60,311 bases of DNA from NCBI RefSeq assembly GCF_004122735.1, contig NZ_SDIF01000034.1, positions 1-60,311 on the forward strand. Direction: 5' to 3'. The DNA comes from Streptomyces sioyaensis. GTDB lineage: Bacteria; Actinomycetota; Actinomycetes; Streptomycetales; Streptomycetaceae. Below, in pieces: positions 25,485 to 33,822 of this stretch. Every line of letters starts with the position of its first letter. Within the stretch, counting starts at the first letter, position 1. The notes beneath the pieces are model-generated. The model was not told the origin of the DNA, made no database searches, and saw only the letters and a list, made by a program, of their open reading frames with translations. The translations under genes were made by a program, and so were the position numbers.

Positions 25485-26459
25485 TCAGCCGTACACGGAC
25501 CGGTAGTACGCGACCGCGCCCGGGTGGAGCGGCACCCGGCCCGTGGAGATGGCGAAGCGGGGTTCCAGCCGCGCCCCCGCCGTCACGTCCCGCAGCAGGT
25601 CGCGCCACCGGTCGAAGACCACGTGGAGCAGCTCGCGCACCGCGGGTTCCGGTACGTCGGCCCGTGCCGTCAAGTAGTTGCCGACCCCGATGGTGCCCAC
25701 CGGTTCCCGCAGCCCGTACGCCCCGGCCGGCAGCGTGACCGCCGTGTAGACCGAGCCGTAGCGCTCCCGCAGCGCGCTCACGAAGCCGTCCAGCGGCAGG
25801 AACCGCAACGGCAGGGTCCGGGCGAGCGCCGACAGCGCGGGCGTCGGCACGCCTCCGGACCACAGCAGCGCATCGACCGTGCCCGCGCGCAGCGCCGCCA
25901 CCGACTCGGCGAGGCCGAGCTGCCGCTCCCGCACCGCTCTGTCACCGGTCAGGCCCGCCGCCTGCAGCAACCGCCCTGCTATCACGTGCACTCCCGAAGC
26001 TGCCGCGCCGGTGGCGACCGGCCGCCGGGCGAGCGCATCGACCGATCGCACCGGTCCGTGCGCCGGAACGACGAGGTGGGTGTAGTTCACATAGACCCGG
26101 GCCAAGGCCCGCAGCGGAACCGGATGGGAGAACTCCGCCCGGCCGAGCAGCGCGTCCTGGGCCGCATCCGCCATCGCCAGCGCCAGCTCCACCGACCCTC
26201 CGTCGAGCCGGCGGAGGTTGTCCACACTCGCCGACGTGGCCACCGGAACGACGTCCAACCGGTGACCGCTCCGGGCGACGGCCTCGGCCAGCGCCCGGCC
26301 GAAGGCGTGGTACGGACCGCCCTGCGGCCCCGTAGCGAACCGCAGCCGGCGCACCGGCACGGACTCCGTGGCACATCCGGCCAGGGCCGCCGCCGCGACC
26401 CCGGCGAGCCCCAGCCCCAGCAGATCCCGGCGCCCGACAGGCGCATTTGCGCTGGTCAC
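25485..26459 (-). CDS. TAXI-family TRAP solute-binding lipoprotein, orphan
   Basis: 324 aa. Twin-arginine lipobox GRRDLLGLGLAGVAAAALAGC at residues 9-29, followed by the TAXI periplasmic-binding fold starting RFATGPQGGPYHAFGRALAEAV, and VATSASVDNLRRLDGGSVELALAMADA as in substrate-binding TRAP-TAXI proteins. No DctM/DctQ-type permease gene lies nearby, so it may act as a ligand-presenting partner of the convergent histidine kinase rather than in transport. The start is GTG 26459 (the next in-frame upstream sequence is not conserved); ribosome binding site weak. Confidence 0.82.
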   Translation of the reverse strand: MTSANAPVGRRDLLGLGLAGVAAAALAGCATESVPVRRLRFATGPQGGPYHAFGRALAEAVARSGHRLDVVPVATSASVDNLRRLDGGSVELALAMADAAQDALLGRAEFSHPVPLRALARVYVNYTHLVVPAHGPVRSVDALARRPVATGAAASGVHVIAGRLLQAAGLTGDRAVRERQLGLAESVAALRAGTVDALLWSGGVPTPALSALARTLPLRFLPLDGFVSALRERYGSVYTAVTLPAGAYGLREPVGTIGVGNYLTARADVPEPAVRELLHVVFDRWRDLLRDVTAGARLEPRFAISTGRVPLHPGAVAYYRSVYG

Positions 26460-26616
26460 GGGCGGAGTGTAACCGCAGACCAGACGCCGCGGCCATCGTC
26501 TGGAGGCCACCCCGCCGGTGCAGGGCCGGGTCCGGCACCGTCGCACCCCAGGACGGCGTCGGGTCACGGGCAGGCGGGGGCACTGACGCCAGTCAGGGCA
26601 TTGCTGCTGCCGGCGG

Positions 26617-28944
26617 TCAGACGGCGTGGTCCCCGATCTGGTCCCCGGTGTCGTTCCTGGCGGCCCAGGCGGCGATCTGGGCGCGGGAGGTGAAGCCGAG
26701 CTTGGTCAGGATGTGCTCGACGTGGCCTTCGGCGGTGCGCCGGGAGATCGTCAGCTTGGCGGCGATCTCCTTGTTGGTCCTGCCCTCGGCGACCAGCTCG
26801 GCGACCTGGCGTTCGCGGCGGGTCAGCTGCACCGGCGCCTCCTGCGGGGCCGGCGGCGGGCCGGGAGTGCCGGACTCTTCCCACGCGTAGGCGACGGACT
26901 GCTCCAGGGTGAGCTGCTTCCCGGCCCGGACGGCCGCCGCGAACGCGGCGTCGCCCAGCTCGGCGCGCAGTGCGGACGTGCACTGCTCGTGGCCGGCCTG
27001 CAGATGACCGAGCCCGGTGAGCGCGGACCCGGCGACCTCCCACGTCGCCTCGGCAGCGCCCACCAGCGTGGCAGCCCGTTCACCGAGCCCCGCGGCGGCC
27101 GCACACCAGCCCAGGACCTCCAGGCACTGGGCCACACCCCATTGGTCGTAGGAGAGCGGCTTGTCCCGCAGCGCGTGCCGGATCAGCGTGCCGGCCCGCC
27201 GGTGGCGGCCGCAGCGGAAGTGGTCCAGTCCCAGGACCCAGAGCGCGTGGGTCCGCGACCACTGCGCACCGTGGGCCTCACACAGCGCCAGGCACCGCTC
27301 GGCGTGCACGGTCGCGGCGGGGTCGTCGAGATTGACGCAGGCGGTGGCGAGCATGAAGGACGTGACGGCCGCGTTCCCCGCGTCGTCGGCGGCCTGGTGA
27401 CGCGCGAGTGCGTCCTCCAGCAGCGATACGGCCCGGGGGAAGTCGCCCTGGAACAGCGCCACGAGGCCGTCCAGCGTCACCGTCGCCCGGCTCAGGTCCG
27501 GGTCGTCCCCCAGGGCGGGCAGGAGTGCCCGGCAGTGTTCCACCCGCGCCTGCGCCGCGTCGATGTCGCCTTGCAGTACGGCCAGCAGCCCGTCGACGAA
27601 GAGCGCTTTGACCCGGACGGGGCTCGGCTCCTCGTCCCGGGCGAGGGCGCGGCCGAGCCACTGCCGGCCCTCGTTGAAGGAGCCGAAGCCGAGCCGGTGG
27701 ATCCACATCGAGGCCGCCAGACCCAGCGCCGTATCTGCCGCTCCGGGCTCGTCCGCACAGAACTCCAGCGCCGACCGGAAGTTGTGATGCTCCATACGAA
27801 GCCGCGTGAACCAGCCCATCTGGTCAGGGCCGAACCACTCGGCTTCTGCTTGTTCGGCCACCGTCCGGTAGTAGTCACGGTGCCGCTCCCGCAGCGCGTG
27901 TTCCTCACCCGACGCGGCCAGCTGCTCCCTCCCGTACTGGCGCAGCGTGTCCAGCAGCCAGTACCGCATCCGCGACCCGCGCTCCTCGCAGGCCAGCACC
28001 GACTTGTCCACCAGGCCGACCAGCACGCCGAGTACCTGGCCGCGCTCAATACCCGTCCCGGAACAGACCTGATCGACGGCGTCCAGATCGAAACCGCCGG
28101 AGAACACCGACAGCCGCGACCACAGCAGGCGTTCCTGGCTCGTACACAGGTCGTGGCTCCAGTCGATCGCCGCCCGCAGGGTCCGCTGCCGCGGCAGCGC
28201 CGCCCGGGACCCCGCCGTGAGCATCCTGAACCGGTCGTCGAGCCGGCTCAGGATCTCCTCCGCCGACAGCGCGCGCAGCTGCGCCGCCGCCAGCTCGATC
28301 GCCAGTGGAACCCCGTCCAGCCGTCGGCAGATCTCGTCCACCACCGCGGCTTTGCTCACGGTGAGCTCGAAATCCGGGCGCACCGCGGCCGCCCGGTCGG
28401 CGAACAGCGCCACCGCCTCGCACAGTTCGGGGGGCGCCCCGTCCCCGGACAGCACCATCGGCGGCACCGGGAACACACACTCCCCGCCCACCCCCAGCAT
28501 TTGCCGGCTCGTCGTCAGCACCTGCACGTCCGGGGCCGCGCGCAGCACGGTGCCGACCAGCGCCGCGCAGTCGTCCAGTACGTGTTCGCAGTTGTCCAGC
28601 ACCAACAGCAGCCGCTGATCGGCCACATGATCCACCAGCGTGGCCAACGGGTCACGGATCGCTTCGTTGCCGAGCCGGAGCCGCGCCGCCACGGTCTGGG
28701 CCAGTTGCTCCCCGTCCTCCAGCGCGGCCAGCTCCACCAGCCACACCCCGCCGGGGAAGGACCGCCGCACCTCGGCGGCGACCCGCAAGGCCAACCGCGT
28801 CTTCCCGATCCCACCCGGACCGGTCAAGGTCACCAGCCGCCCCCGCGACATCAGCGCCCTGGCCTGGGACATCTCCCGCCGTCGCCCGATGAACCGGGTC
28901 ACCTCGGCCGGCAACACCCCCGCCTCCCAGACACGACCGCCCAT
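26617..28944 (-). CDS. P-loop ATPase - TPR - LuxR transcriptional regulator
   Basis: 775 aa. N-terminal NTPase (about 10-330) with ALPAEVTRFIGRRRE-type start, Walker A GPGGIGKTRLAL, Walker B LLLVLDNCEHVL and sensor-like VLTTSR, then TPR-type helices (350-680), and a C-terminal LuxR helix-turn-helix (LTRRERQVAELVAEGRTNKEIAAKLTISRRTAEGHVEHILTKLGF). This is the common ATP-binding LuxR architecture of actinobacteria. Targets unknown. A GTG at residue 10, preceded by GGGAGGCG, is a good alternative start. The 257 nt upstream show nothing recognisable. Confidence 0.88.
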   Translation of the reverse strand: MGGRVWEAGVLPAEVTRFIGRRREMSQARALMSRGRLVTLTGPGGIGKTRLALRVAAEVRRSFPGGVWLVELAALEDGEQLAQTVAARLRLGNEAIRDPLATLVDHVADQRLLLVLDNCEHVLDDCAALVGTVLRAAPDVQVLTTSRQMLGVGGECVFPVPPMVLSGDGAPPELCEAVALFADRAAAVRPDFELTVSKAAVVDEICRRLDGVPLAIELAAAQLRALSAEEILSRLDDRFRMLTAGSRAALPRQRTLRAAIDWSHDLCTSQERLLWSRLSVFSGGFDLDAVDQVCSGTGIERGQVLGVLVGLVDKSVLACEERGSRMRYWLLDTLRQYGREQLAASGEEHALRERHRDYYRTVAEQAEAEWFGPDQMGWFTRLRMEHHNFRSALEFCADEPGAADTALGLAASMWIHRLGFGSFNEGRQWLGRALARDEEPSPVRVKALFVDGLLAVLQGDIDAAQARVEHCRALLPALGDDPDLSRATVTLDGLVALFQGDFPRAVSLLEDALARHQAADDAGNAAVTSFMLATACVNLDDPAATVHAERCLALCEAHGAQWSRTHALWVLGLDHFRCGRHRRAGTLIRHALRDKPLSYDQWGVAQCLEVLGWCAAAAGLGERAATLVGAAEATWEVAGSALTGLGHLQAGHEQCTSALRAELGDAAFAAAVRAGKQLTLEQSVAYAWEESGTPGPPPAPQEAPVQLTRRERQVAELVAEGRTNKEIAAKLTISRRTAEGHVEHILTKLGFTSRAQIAAWAARNDTGDQIGDHAV

Positions 28945-29201
28945 ACCCGCACGCTAGACGGCCCCCAGGGGGCGGGCAACTGCCCCTGGCAGCACCAGCT
29001 CGCCGAGGGACAGTCGCCGGCTGCGCCCGCAGGGGACGATCTCGGAACAGGCTCTGCCCTCAGCCCCCCAGCGGTCGGATCGGACGTCACCGCACATCCA
29101 ACCGCCGCAACCACCACCCCGGACGAGCCATCCGGTCGGAGCACGTGCAAGCGGCGGTGCTCACGTCCTCGCTCAAGCGGATCCCCACCTCGGGGGAACA
29201 C

Positions 29202-29813
29202 TCATCGAACGACCATCGGAGGGTCGAGTGGCGCAATTTCCCGATCGAAGAACTCGGTGAAATCTTCCCCTCGACGGTAAAGCACATCGAAGCCTGCGGA
29301 AGTTTCTTCAATCACTCCTTGATCCGCGATCCGATTTGCCCCCGCCGCGTTCCCGTCGTCGTCGTAAACCACCTCGTACATGACCTCATCGCCAAGGATC
29401 ACAACTTCTGGCACAAGGCGATCGACTTCGATATCTGAGATTTTGCGGGCATCCATCACTCGGATATTGTCACCCAATTCCACCCGCAGCCGAAGCACGA
29501 ACAGTTCCCACTGCACGTACGGAGTGACAGGGAACTGCACTACGCGAAGCCGACGCTCCAGAATGCCGAGCTCAGCAGCCTTCTGGAACTGGCCGGCGTA
29601 GATTTCACGTTTCTCCTCAATCAAGGAGAGCGCCCTGTTCCACTCGCCGACGGCGAAGGCTTCCCAGCTAGGGAAACCTCGCTCCTTGAAATTCTGCCCA
29701 CGCTCAAGCTTCTTCAAGAAGCGAATACCGCTCTCATAATGGCGGCGAAAGTCCTCGTGGTAGCTCGGCCGATCCAAATGCTCTGAGATGGTTCGCTGGA
29801 ACGACTCAAACAC
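29202..29813 (-). CDS. DUF6879-like protein
   Basis: 203-aa soluble acidic protein resembling the DUF6879 family of actinobacteria (pattern FPVTPYVQWELFVLRLRVELGDNIRVMDARKI...EVVILGDEVMYEVVYDDDGNAAGANRI). Members usually sit beside helix-turn-helix regulator genes; here the partner is a small unknown gene whose stop overlaps its start by 8 nt. Codon use is clearly less GC-rich than in neighbouring core genes, as for the divergent operon to the right, which points to acquisition. Function unknown. Confidence 0.7.
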   Translation of the reverse strand: MFESFQRTISEHLDRPSYHEDFRRHYESGIRFLKKLERGQNFKERGFPSWEAFAVGEWNRALSLIEEKREIYAGQFQKAAELGILERRLRVVQFPVTPYVQWELFVLRLRVELGDNIRVMDARKISDIEVDRLVPEVVILGDEVMYEVVYDDDGNAAGANRIADQGVIEETSAGFDVLYRRGEDFTEFFDREIAPLDPPMVVR

Positions 29814-30075
29814 TTGGGATATCCGGCTTCGCCGCGACCATCATGCTCCTCGGGATGACCACGAGTCGTTCGTCGTCGCCGACCGACACCCCCGGTGGTA
29901 GACATTTCCCGAGCGAGTTCGTCAGATCCCTGCCGATGATGGCGACATCTCCATTCTCTAGCTCCCAGATGTCGGGACAGTCGGGATTATCTGTTGTATG
30001 CCCTAACTCCTGCGGGGATTTCCCTAGCCGCCTTTTGAACTGCGTTGTAGGGTCAGCTTCCCACGGCCTGGCCAC
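29806..30075 (-). CDS. Small hypothetical protein upstream of the DUF6879-like gene
   Basis: 89 aa, unrecognised. It contains PQELGHTTDNPDCPDIWELENGDVAIIGRDLT, a short beta-rich core of a kind found next to DUF6879 genes. The start is GTG 30075 with AGGAGAGG about 10 nt upstream. It overlaps the DUF6879-like gene by 8 nt and is divergent from the amyloid-signalling operon, with a 268-nt AT-richer gap between that must hold both promoters. Its position suggests a regulator or accessory of that locus, but nothing in the sequence proves it. Confidence 0.6.
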   Translation of the reverse strand: MARPWEADPTTQFKRRLGKSPQELGHTTDNPDCPDIWELENGDVAIIGRDLTNSLGKCLPPGVSVGDDERLVVIPRSMMVAAKPDIPSV

Positions 30076-30343
30076 ACAACCACCCCTCTCCTGCGGACGT
30101 TCCAGAGCGTTTTGAGGTTAGCGTCCGAAGCTCGACGCAGCTAGAGCAAACACTGGACTACACAGGAAAAACGGACACATGGCATATGCCATGGGAATAT
30201 CCTATCGAGGCTCGCTTGCTCGTTCAGTTCGGCGGTGCAACGATGCTGACCTTGAGCGGCCGCGAGGCCCTCACGGCCTCGATAGTCGAATTTGTGGACT
30301 TATAGCAGGAATCTGGAGCAGTAGCGATTCAACTGGGGGAGCT

Positions 30344-30757
30344 ATGGATCCGGAATTAACATCGTTCACGCAGACCGCTGGAACCACCTTGGTCACTCTG
30401 ATGGCAACGGAGGCCTGGCAGCACACCCGCGACGGATTAACGCGACTGTGGCAGCGTCTGCAGCCTGACAGAGCTCACATTGTTTCCGATGAATTGGACG
30501 CAAGTCGCGAAGAAGTGCTGCGCGCCCGCTCAGCAGCCGACCAAGAGATGCTGAGTGAATTGTGCTTGCAGTGGCAGGGGTATCTCCGCCGGCTGTTGCT
30601 CGCCCAGCCAGAGGCCGTCGAGGACCTTCGCAGGTTGCTTGACGACGTCGATCCGGAAGCCACTGCGCACGCTGCACGGATCACTCAGCACGGAACTGCA
30701 TCCGGGCGAGCACGGGTCTATCAAGCTGGCCGAGACATGCACATCGACGAACGATGA
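30344..30757 (+). CDS. Putative BELL-type cell-death effector with C-terminal amyloid motif
   Basis: 137 aa. An N-terminal helical domain (1-105) begins with a mostly uncharged amphipathic stretch (LTSFTQTAGTTLVTLMATEAWQHT), as in HeLo/BELL-type membrane-acting domains. A flexible segment (TAHAARITQHGTASG) leads to the C-terminal motif RVYQAGRDMHI (124-134). The next gene carries RVYQSSRDQHI at its N-terminus (8 of 11 identical). Matching motifs at effector C-terminus and NLR N-terminus in adjacent genes define bacterial amyloid signalling (BASS) systems. GGGGGA lies 3 nt before the ATG; the stop overlaps the NLR start (ATGA). Codons 5 and 32 are TTA, implying bldA dependence. The effector role is inferred. 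Confidence 0.72.
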   Translation: MDPELTSFTQTAGTTLVTLMATEAWQHTRDGLTRLWQRLQPDRAHIVSDELDASREEVLRARSAADQEMLSELCLQWQGYLRRLLLAQPEAVEDLRRLLDDVDPEATAHAARITQHGTASGRARVYQAGRDMHIDER

Positions 30758-32892
30758 GAGGTGCGATGGACGGCCATGCCGAAGACGGCGGCCGCGTCTA
30801 CCAATCGTCGCGTGACCAACACATCAGCGAGTACCACTATCACGGCAGCGATGACCCTGCCCTGGCCGGCCCGGACTCGGTTCGACGCCCGTCAGTGGGC
30901 CGAGCACCCGTGGTTTTGCGCGACCGCGCCGAAGTGCTCAAGCGCCTACGGGCGAGTGTCGCGGAAGGAAAAGGCGGTCAGGCCTTCGTTCTTCACGGCA
31001 TGGGAGGCTGCGGCAAGACTGCTGTCGCTCACGCCTTGTTTCAATCCGCTACGGAGGCCAGCGGCCGTGTCGGCCTGTGGGTGAACGCCTCCGACCGTGC
31101 GAGCCTGCGCTCCGGCATGCTCGCCGTTGCCGCGGACCGTGGTGCCACAGATGGCGAGCTGCTGGCTGCTCGCAACGGCCTGCGTCCTGGAGCCGACCTC
31201 GTGTGGGAACACCTCGACCGATCCGCTGAGCCGTGGCTGCTGGTACTGGACAACGCAGATGATCCCGAGATTTTGAGGGACGGCAGCTGGCTGCGTACCA
31301 GCCCTGGCGGCATCGTGGTGGTCACGACACGGCGTGCAACTGCTCGTTGGTGGCCAGGAGCGGAGTTGCAGCACATTGGGGTACTGCCGCGGGAAGACGC
31401 TGCACGAGTGCTGTGCGACCTGGCCCCGCAGAGCGGCACGTTGAAGCAGGCTTCGGTGATCGCAGACAGACTCGGCCGACTGCCGCTCGCGCTGACGCTG
31501 GCCGGTGGCTTCCTGTCCCACCAAGTGCTCGACCCCTGGACGATGGACGCCTACAGCCGACACCTCGAGCAAGGAGAGCGTGTCGAGCTCATCGACCAAG
31601 GAGCTGACCTCTTGTCAGATGTAGATCCACGTCACCTGGTAGGGCGTACTTGGCAACTCACGCTCGACGCATTCGAAGCCCGCGGCCTGCCCGAGGCAGT
31701 GACACTGCTTCGCTTGCTCGCCCGTTTCGCTCCGGAGCCACTGCCACTGGCCCTGCTGAATCGTCCTGAAATCAGTGGCGTACTCCCTCGGGCTCGCACT
31801 GAAACCGCACTGAGAGCGTTGCTCGACCAATCGCTTACTGAACTGGTTAACGTTGGCGTGCGGTGCGTTCAAAGCCACGGTGTACTGCTCGACAGCGTAG
31901 CTTCCGCCACGCCATCGGATTCGCTGAGCACTCTCAACTCGACAGCTTGCCGGCTGTTGGACGCCGCGATTCCTGAACTTCCTGATGCCGGCCCGGAAGA
32001 CCCGCATCTACGGCTGCTCAGCCCCCATCTCATCGCCTTGTTGCAGCGTGGTGCGACTTCCTCAACACTGGCCGATTTGGTGGGTATCGCGACCCGCTTG
32101 GCCACTGCCCTGCACCGTACTGGGGACTACCTGTCCGCCTGGGAGACCGCCCATAGTGCGGTGGCGCTTTCGGAGCACATCCTCGGTTCGGAGCATCGCT
32201 TGGTTTTGGCCGCGCATTCCAGGGCTGGTCGAGCACTGTTCCGGCTGGGAAAGTATGCGGAGGCCGAGCCGCTACTGCGCCAGGTCCGAAGCAATCAGGA
32301 GCGGCTGTTCGGAGCCTGCGACCCGGACACTCTGGACAGTGGCCACGGTCTTCAACTAGTGCTTGGAAACCGTGGCAAGCAGGCGGAAGCCCTGTCTCTG
32401 CTCCGCGCCACGATTGCGGGCCGGCAATCGTCACTCGGGCCTGCACATCCATTGACGCTGCGATCCCGGGCCAGCCTGCTGACGATGCTGTCGGCGGCCG
32501 AACTCGAAATGGAAGACAACTCTGCATTACTTTCCCTGCCGTCGGAATGTGAGCGGCACCTCGGCCCGGACCACACGGTCACACTGGGAGCAAGACATAA
32601 CCATGCATGGGCACTTTACGTACTCAGGCGCTTCGACGAGGCCGATGAAGAGATCCGACTGGTCGCAGACACGTATGAACGTCGCTTTGGGTCCGATTAC
32701 CCCATCGCACTTTCGGCGCAACAGCTCTATGCTCGAATTCAGCATAAACTTGGACACTTCGAGGCGGCAGTAAGTCTCATGAACGACGTCACGGAAAGGC
32801 GGACGAATAGCCTCGGCGCTGACCATCCTTTTACAACTGCCAGCAGGAAGGTGCTGGCTGAGCTCAAGGAAGATCGGCGAAATGCGCCCTGA
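30754..32892 (+). CDS. NLR-like STAND ATPase (NB-ARC + TPR) with N-terminal amyloid motif
   Basis: 712 aa. Residues 14-24 are RVYQSSRDQHI, the partner of the motif in the upstream effector. NB-ARC follows (about 50-330): Walker A HGMGGCGKTAVAHAL, Walker B WLLVLDNADDP, sensor VVTTRRATARWWPG and the GLPLAL-like RLPLALTLAGGFL. The C-terminal 270 residues are TPR repeats of the 42-residue NLR type (GDYLSAWETAHSAVALSEHILG, KYAEAEPLLRQV, RRFDEADEEIRLV). Expected mechanism: ligand sensing by TPRs, oligomerisation, exposure of the motif as a template for the effector. One TTA codon at 32527. A second possible start, ATG 30766, has GAGAGG just upstream. Lower GC than flanks. Confidence 0.8.
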   Translation: MRGAMDGHAEDGGRVYQSSRDQHISEYHYHGSDDPALAGPDSVRRPSVGRAPVVLRDRAEVLKRLRASVAEGKGGQAFVLHGMGGCGKTAVAHALFQSATEASGRVGLWVNASDRASLRSGMLAVAADRGATDGELLAARNGLRPGADLVWEHLDRSAEPWLLVLDNADDPEILRDGSWLRTSPGGIVVVTTRRATARWWPGAELQHIGVLPREDAARVLCDLAPQSGTLKQASVIADRLGRLPLALTLAGGFLSHQVLDPWTMDAYSRHLEQGERVELIDQGADLLSDVDPRHLVGRTWQLTLDAFEARGLPEAVTLLRLLARFAPEPLPLALLNRPEISGVLPRARTETALRALLDQSLTELVNVGVRCVQSHGVLLDSVASATPSDSLSTLNSTACRLLDAAIPELPDAGPEDPHLRLLSPHLIALLQRGATSSTLADLVGIATRLATALHRTGDYLSAWETAHSAVALSEHILGSEHRLVLAAHSRAGRALFRLGKYAEAEPLLRQVRSNQERLFGACDPDTLDSGHGLQLVLGNRGKQAEALSLLRATIAGRQSSLGPAHPLTLRSRASLLTMLSAAELEMEDNSALLSLPSECERHLGPDHTVTLGARHNHAWALYVLRRFDEADEEIRLVADTYERRFGSDYPIALSAQQLYARIQHKLGHFEAAVSLMNDVTERRTNSLGADHPFTTASRKVLAELKEDRRNAP

Positions 32893-32950
32893 TGCGACTC
32901 CCCGGTGGGCCGCGGTGCGCAAGAGAAGGTACGGCAGGGCAGGCCACCGC

Positions 32951-33026
32951 GGCGCCCGACGCCCCTGAGCAGGACGTGTGCCCTGGTCAGGAGCGTAATG
33001 GCGGACGAGTCGGGCGGTACGCCGGG
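32951..33026. repeat. Degenerate copy of the rnpB 3' end (putative att scar)
   Basis: Ungapped alignment with 36873-36948 gives 63 identities in 76 nt, including an unbroken 19-nt core GTAATGGCGGACGAGTCGG that covers the end of RNase P RNA and the sequence just after it. It lies in the 250-nt non-coding gap after the NLR gene. Read as an attachment-site remnant of an element that integrated at rnpB. Confidence 0.6.
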
Positions 33027-33143
33027 GACCGGCGGCCGCGGTCCGGGCAGGCGACGGCGCGATGCCGTGCGCTGCGGATAGAGCCAGACGGCAGTCCTAG
33101 AGGCTTATATGGAGCCGATGTCGGGTTGGCTATCGTGTCGGGA

Positions 33144-33815
33144 ATGAAATGGTTGCGACGCTTGCCCGCTACGGCGGTGTATGTGGCCTTGCTGCTGGCC
33201 ACCGCTGGGTGGATGGTCTCGCAGCCGTTGCGGGAACAGGCCCGCTTCATCCGGCACAACAGCAGCAATGTGCACCATCTTGAAGTCGGCAAGTGGTGGA
33301 CGCTCTTCACCAGTGGGCTGGTGGTGGACGGCGTCCCCGTCCTGCTGGGGATAGCTGCCGTGGCCGGCGTGCTCGGGCTGGCGGAGTGGCGGTGGGGGAC
33401 GCTGCGCGGGTTCGGGGTCTTCCTCTTCGGGCACATCGTGGCAACGCTCCTCACCGAGGGCGCCATGTGGCTGATGAAGCTGGTCCACCTGCCAGGCGTC
33501 CTGTCCAGAGCCCGCGACGTCGGGATCAGTTACGGGCTCGTGGCCACGGCCTCCTGTCTACTGGCCCTCGGCGGACGGCGAGCTCGCCACTACGGGTTGC
33601 CCGCCCTTGCCGGGCTGCTCACCGTTGCGTGGATCATCAACCAGGAACTCGCCGACGCGGGTCACCTCGTAGCCCTGTGCCTGGGCGTACTCGGGGCCCA
33701 CACCACCTGGCTGCGCTCCGCCGCGCAGGGCCGCTCTCAGCAGCAGCGCCCGAGCGCGCCGGCGACCGCCGAGGCTCTCATGGCGCCCACCCGGGCCGCA
33801 GCAAGCGGTAAGTGA
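33144..33815 (+). CDS. Rhomboid-like membrane protein
   Basis: 223 aa with about six TM segments, of the actinobacterial rhomboid-like family. A Ser in a rhomboid-like loop (DVGISYGLVATAS) and a His in the last helix (ADAGHLVALCLGVLGAH, HxxxxxxG pattern) are placed as in the Ser-His dyad of rhomboid proteases, but the canonical GxSG is altered to GISYG, so proteolytic activity is uncertain. I use ATG 33144 with GGA directly upstream; GTG 33135 is the alternative. C-terminus is a cytosolic Gln/Pro/Ala tail. It converges on the DUF429 gene. Confidence 0.72.
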   Translation: MKWLRRLPATAVYVALLLATAGWMVSQPLREQARFIRHNSSNVHHLEVGKWWTLFTSGLVVDGVPVLLGIAAVAGVLGLAEWRWGTLRGFGVFLFGHIVATLLTEGAMWLMKLVHLPGVLSRARDVGISYGLVATASCLLALGGRRARHYGLPALAGLLTVAWIINQELADAGHLVALCLGVLGAHTTWLRSAAQGRSQQQRPSAPATAEALMAPTRAAASGK

Positions 33816-33822
33816 GCGCAGA

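Noticed and set aside
26626..29280. Plus-strand open frame of about 880 codons opposite the LuxR-ATPase regulator
   Set aside because: Shadow of the minus-strand gene, which has intact Walker and LuxR motifs.
32951..33026. Second RNase P RNA gene
   Set aside because: Only the 3' 25 nt plus downstream sequence match; none of the catalytic core is present.
32892..33143. Extending the rhomboid-like protein upstream to overlap the NLR stop
   Set aside because: The added 84 residues translate the non-coding rnpB-like repeat and lack coding bias.
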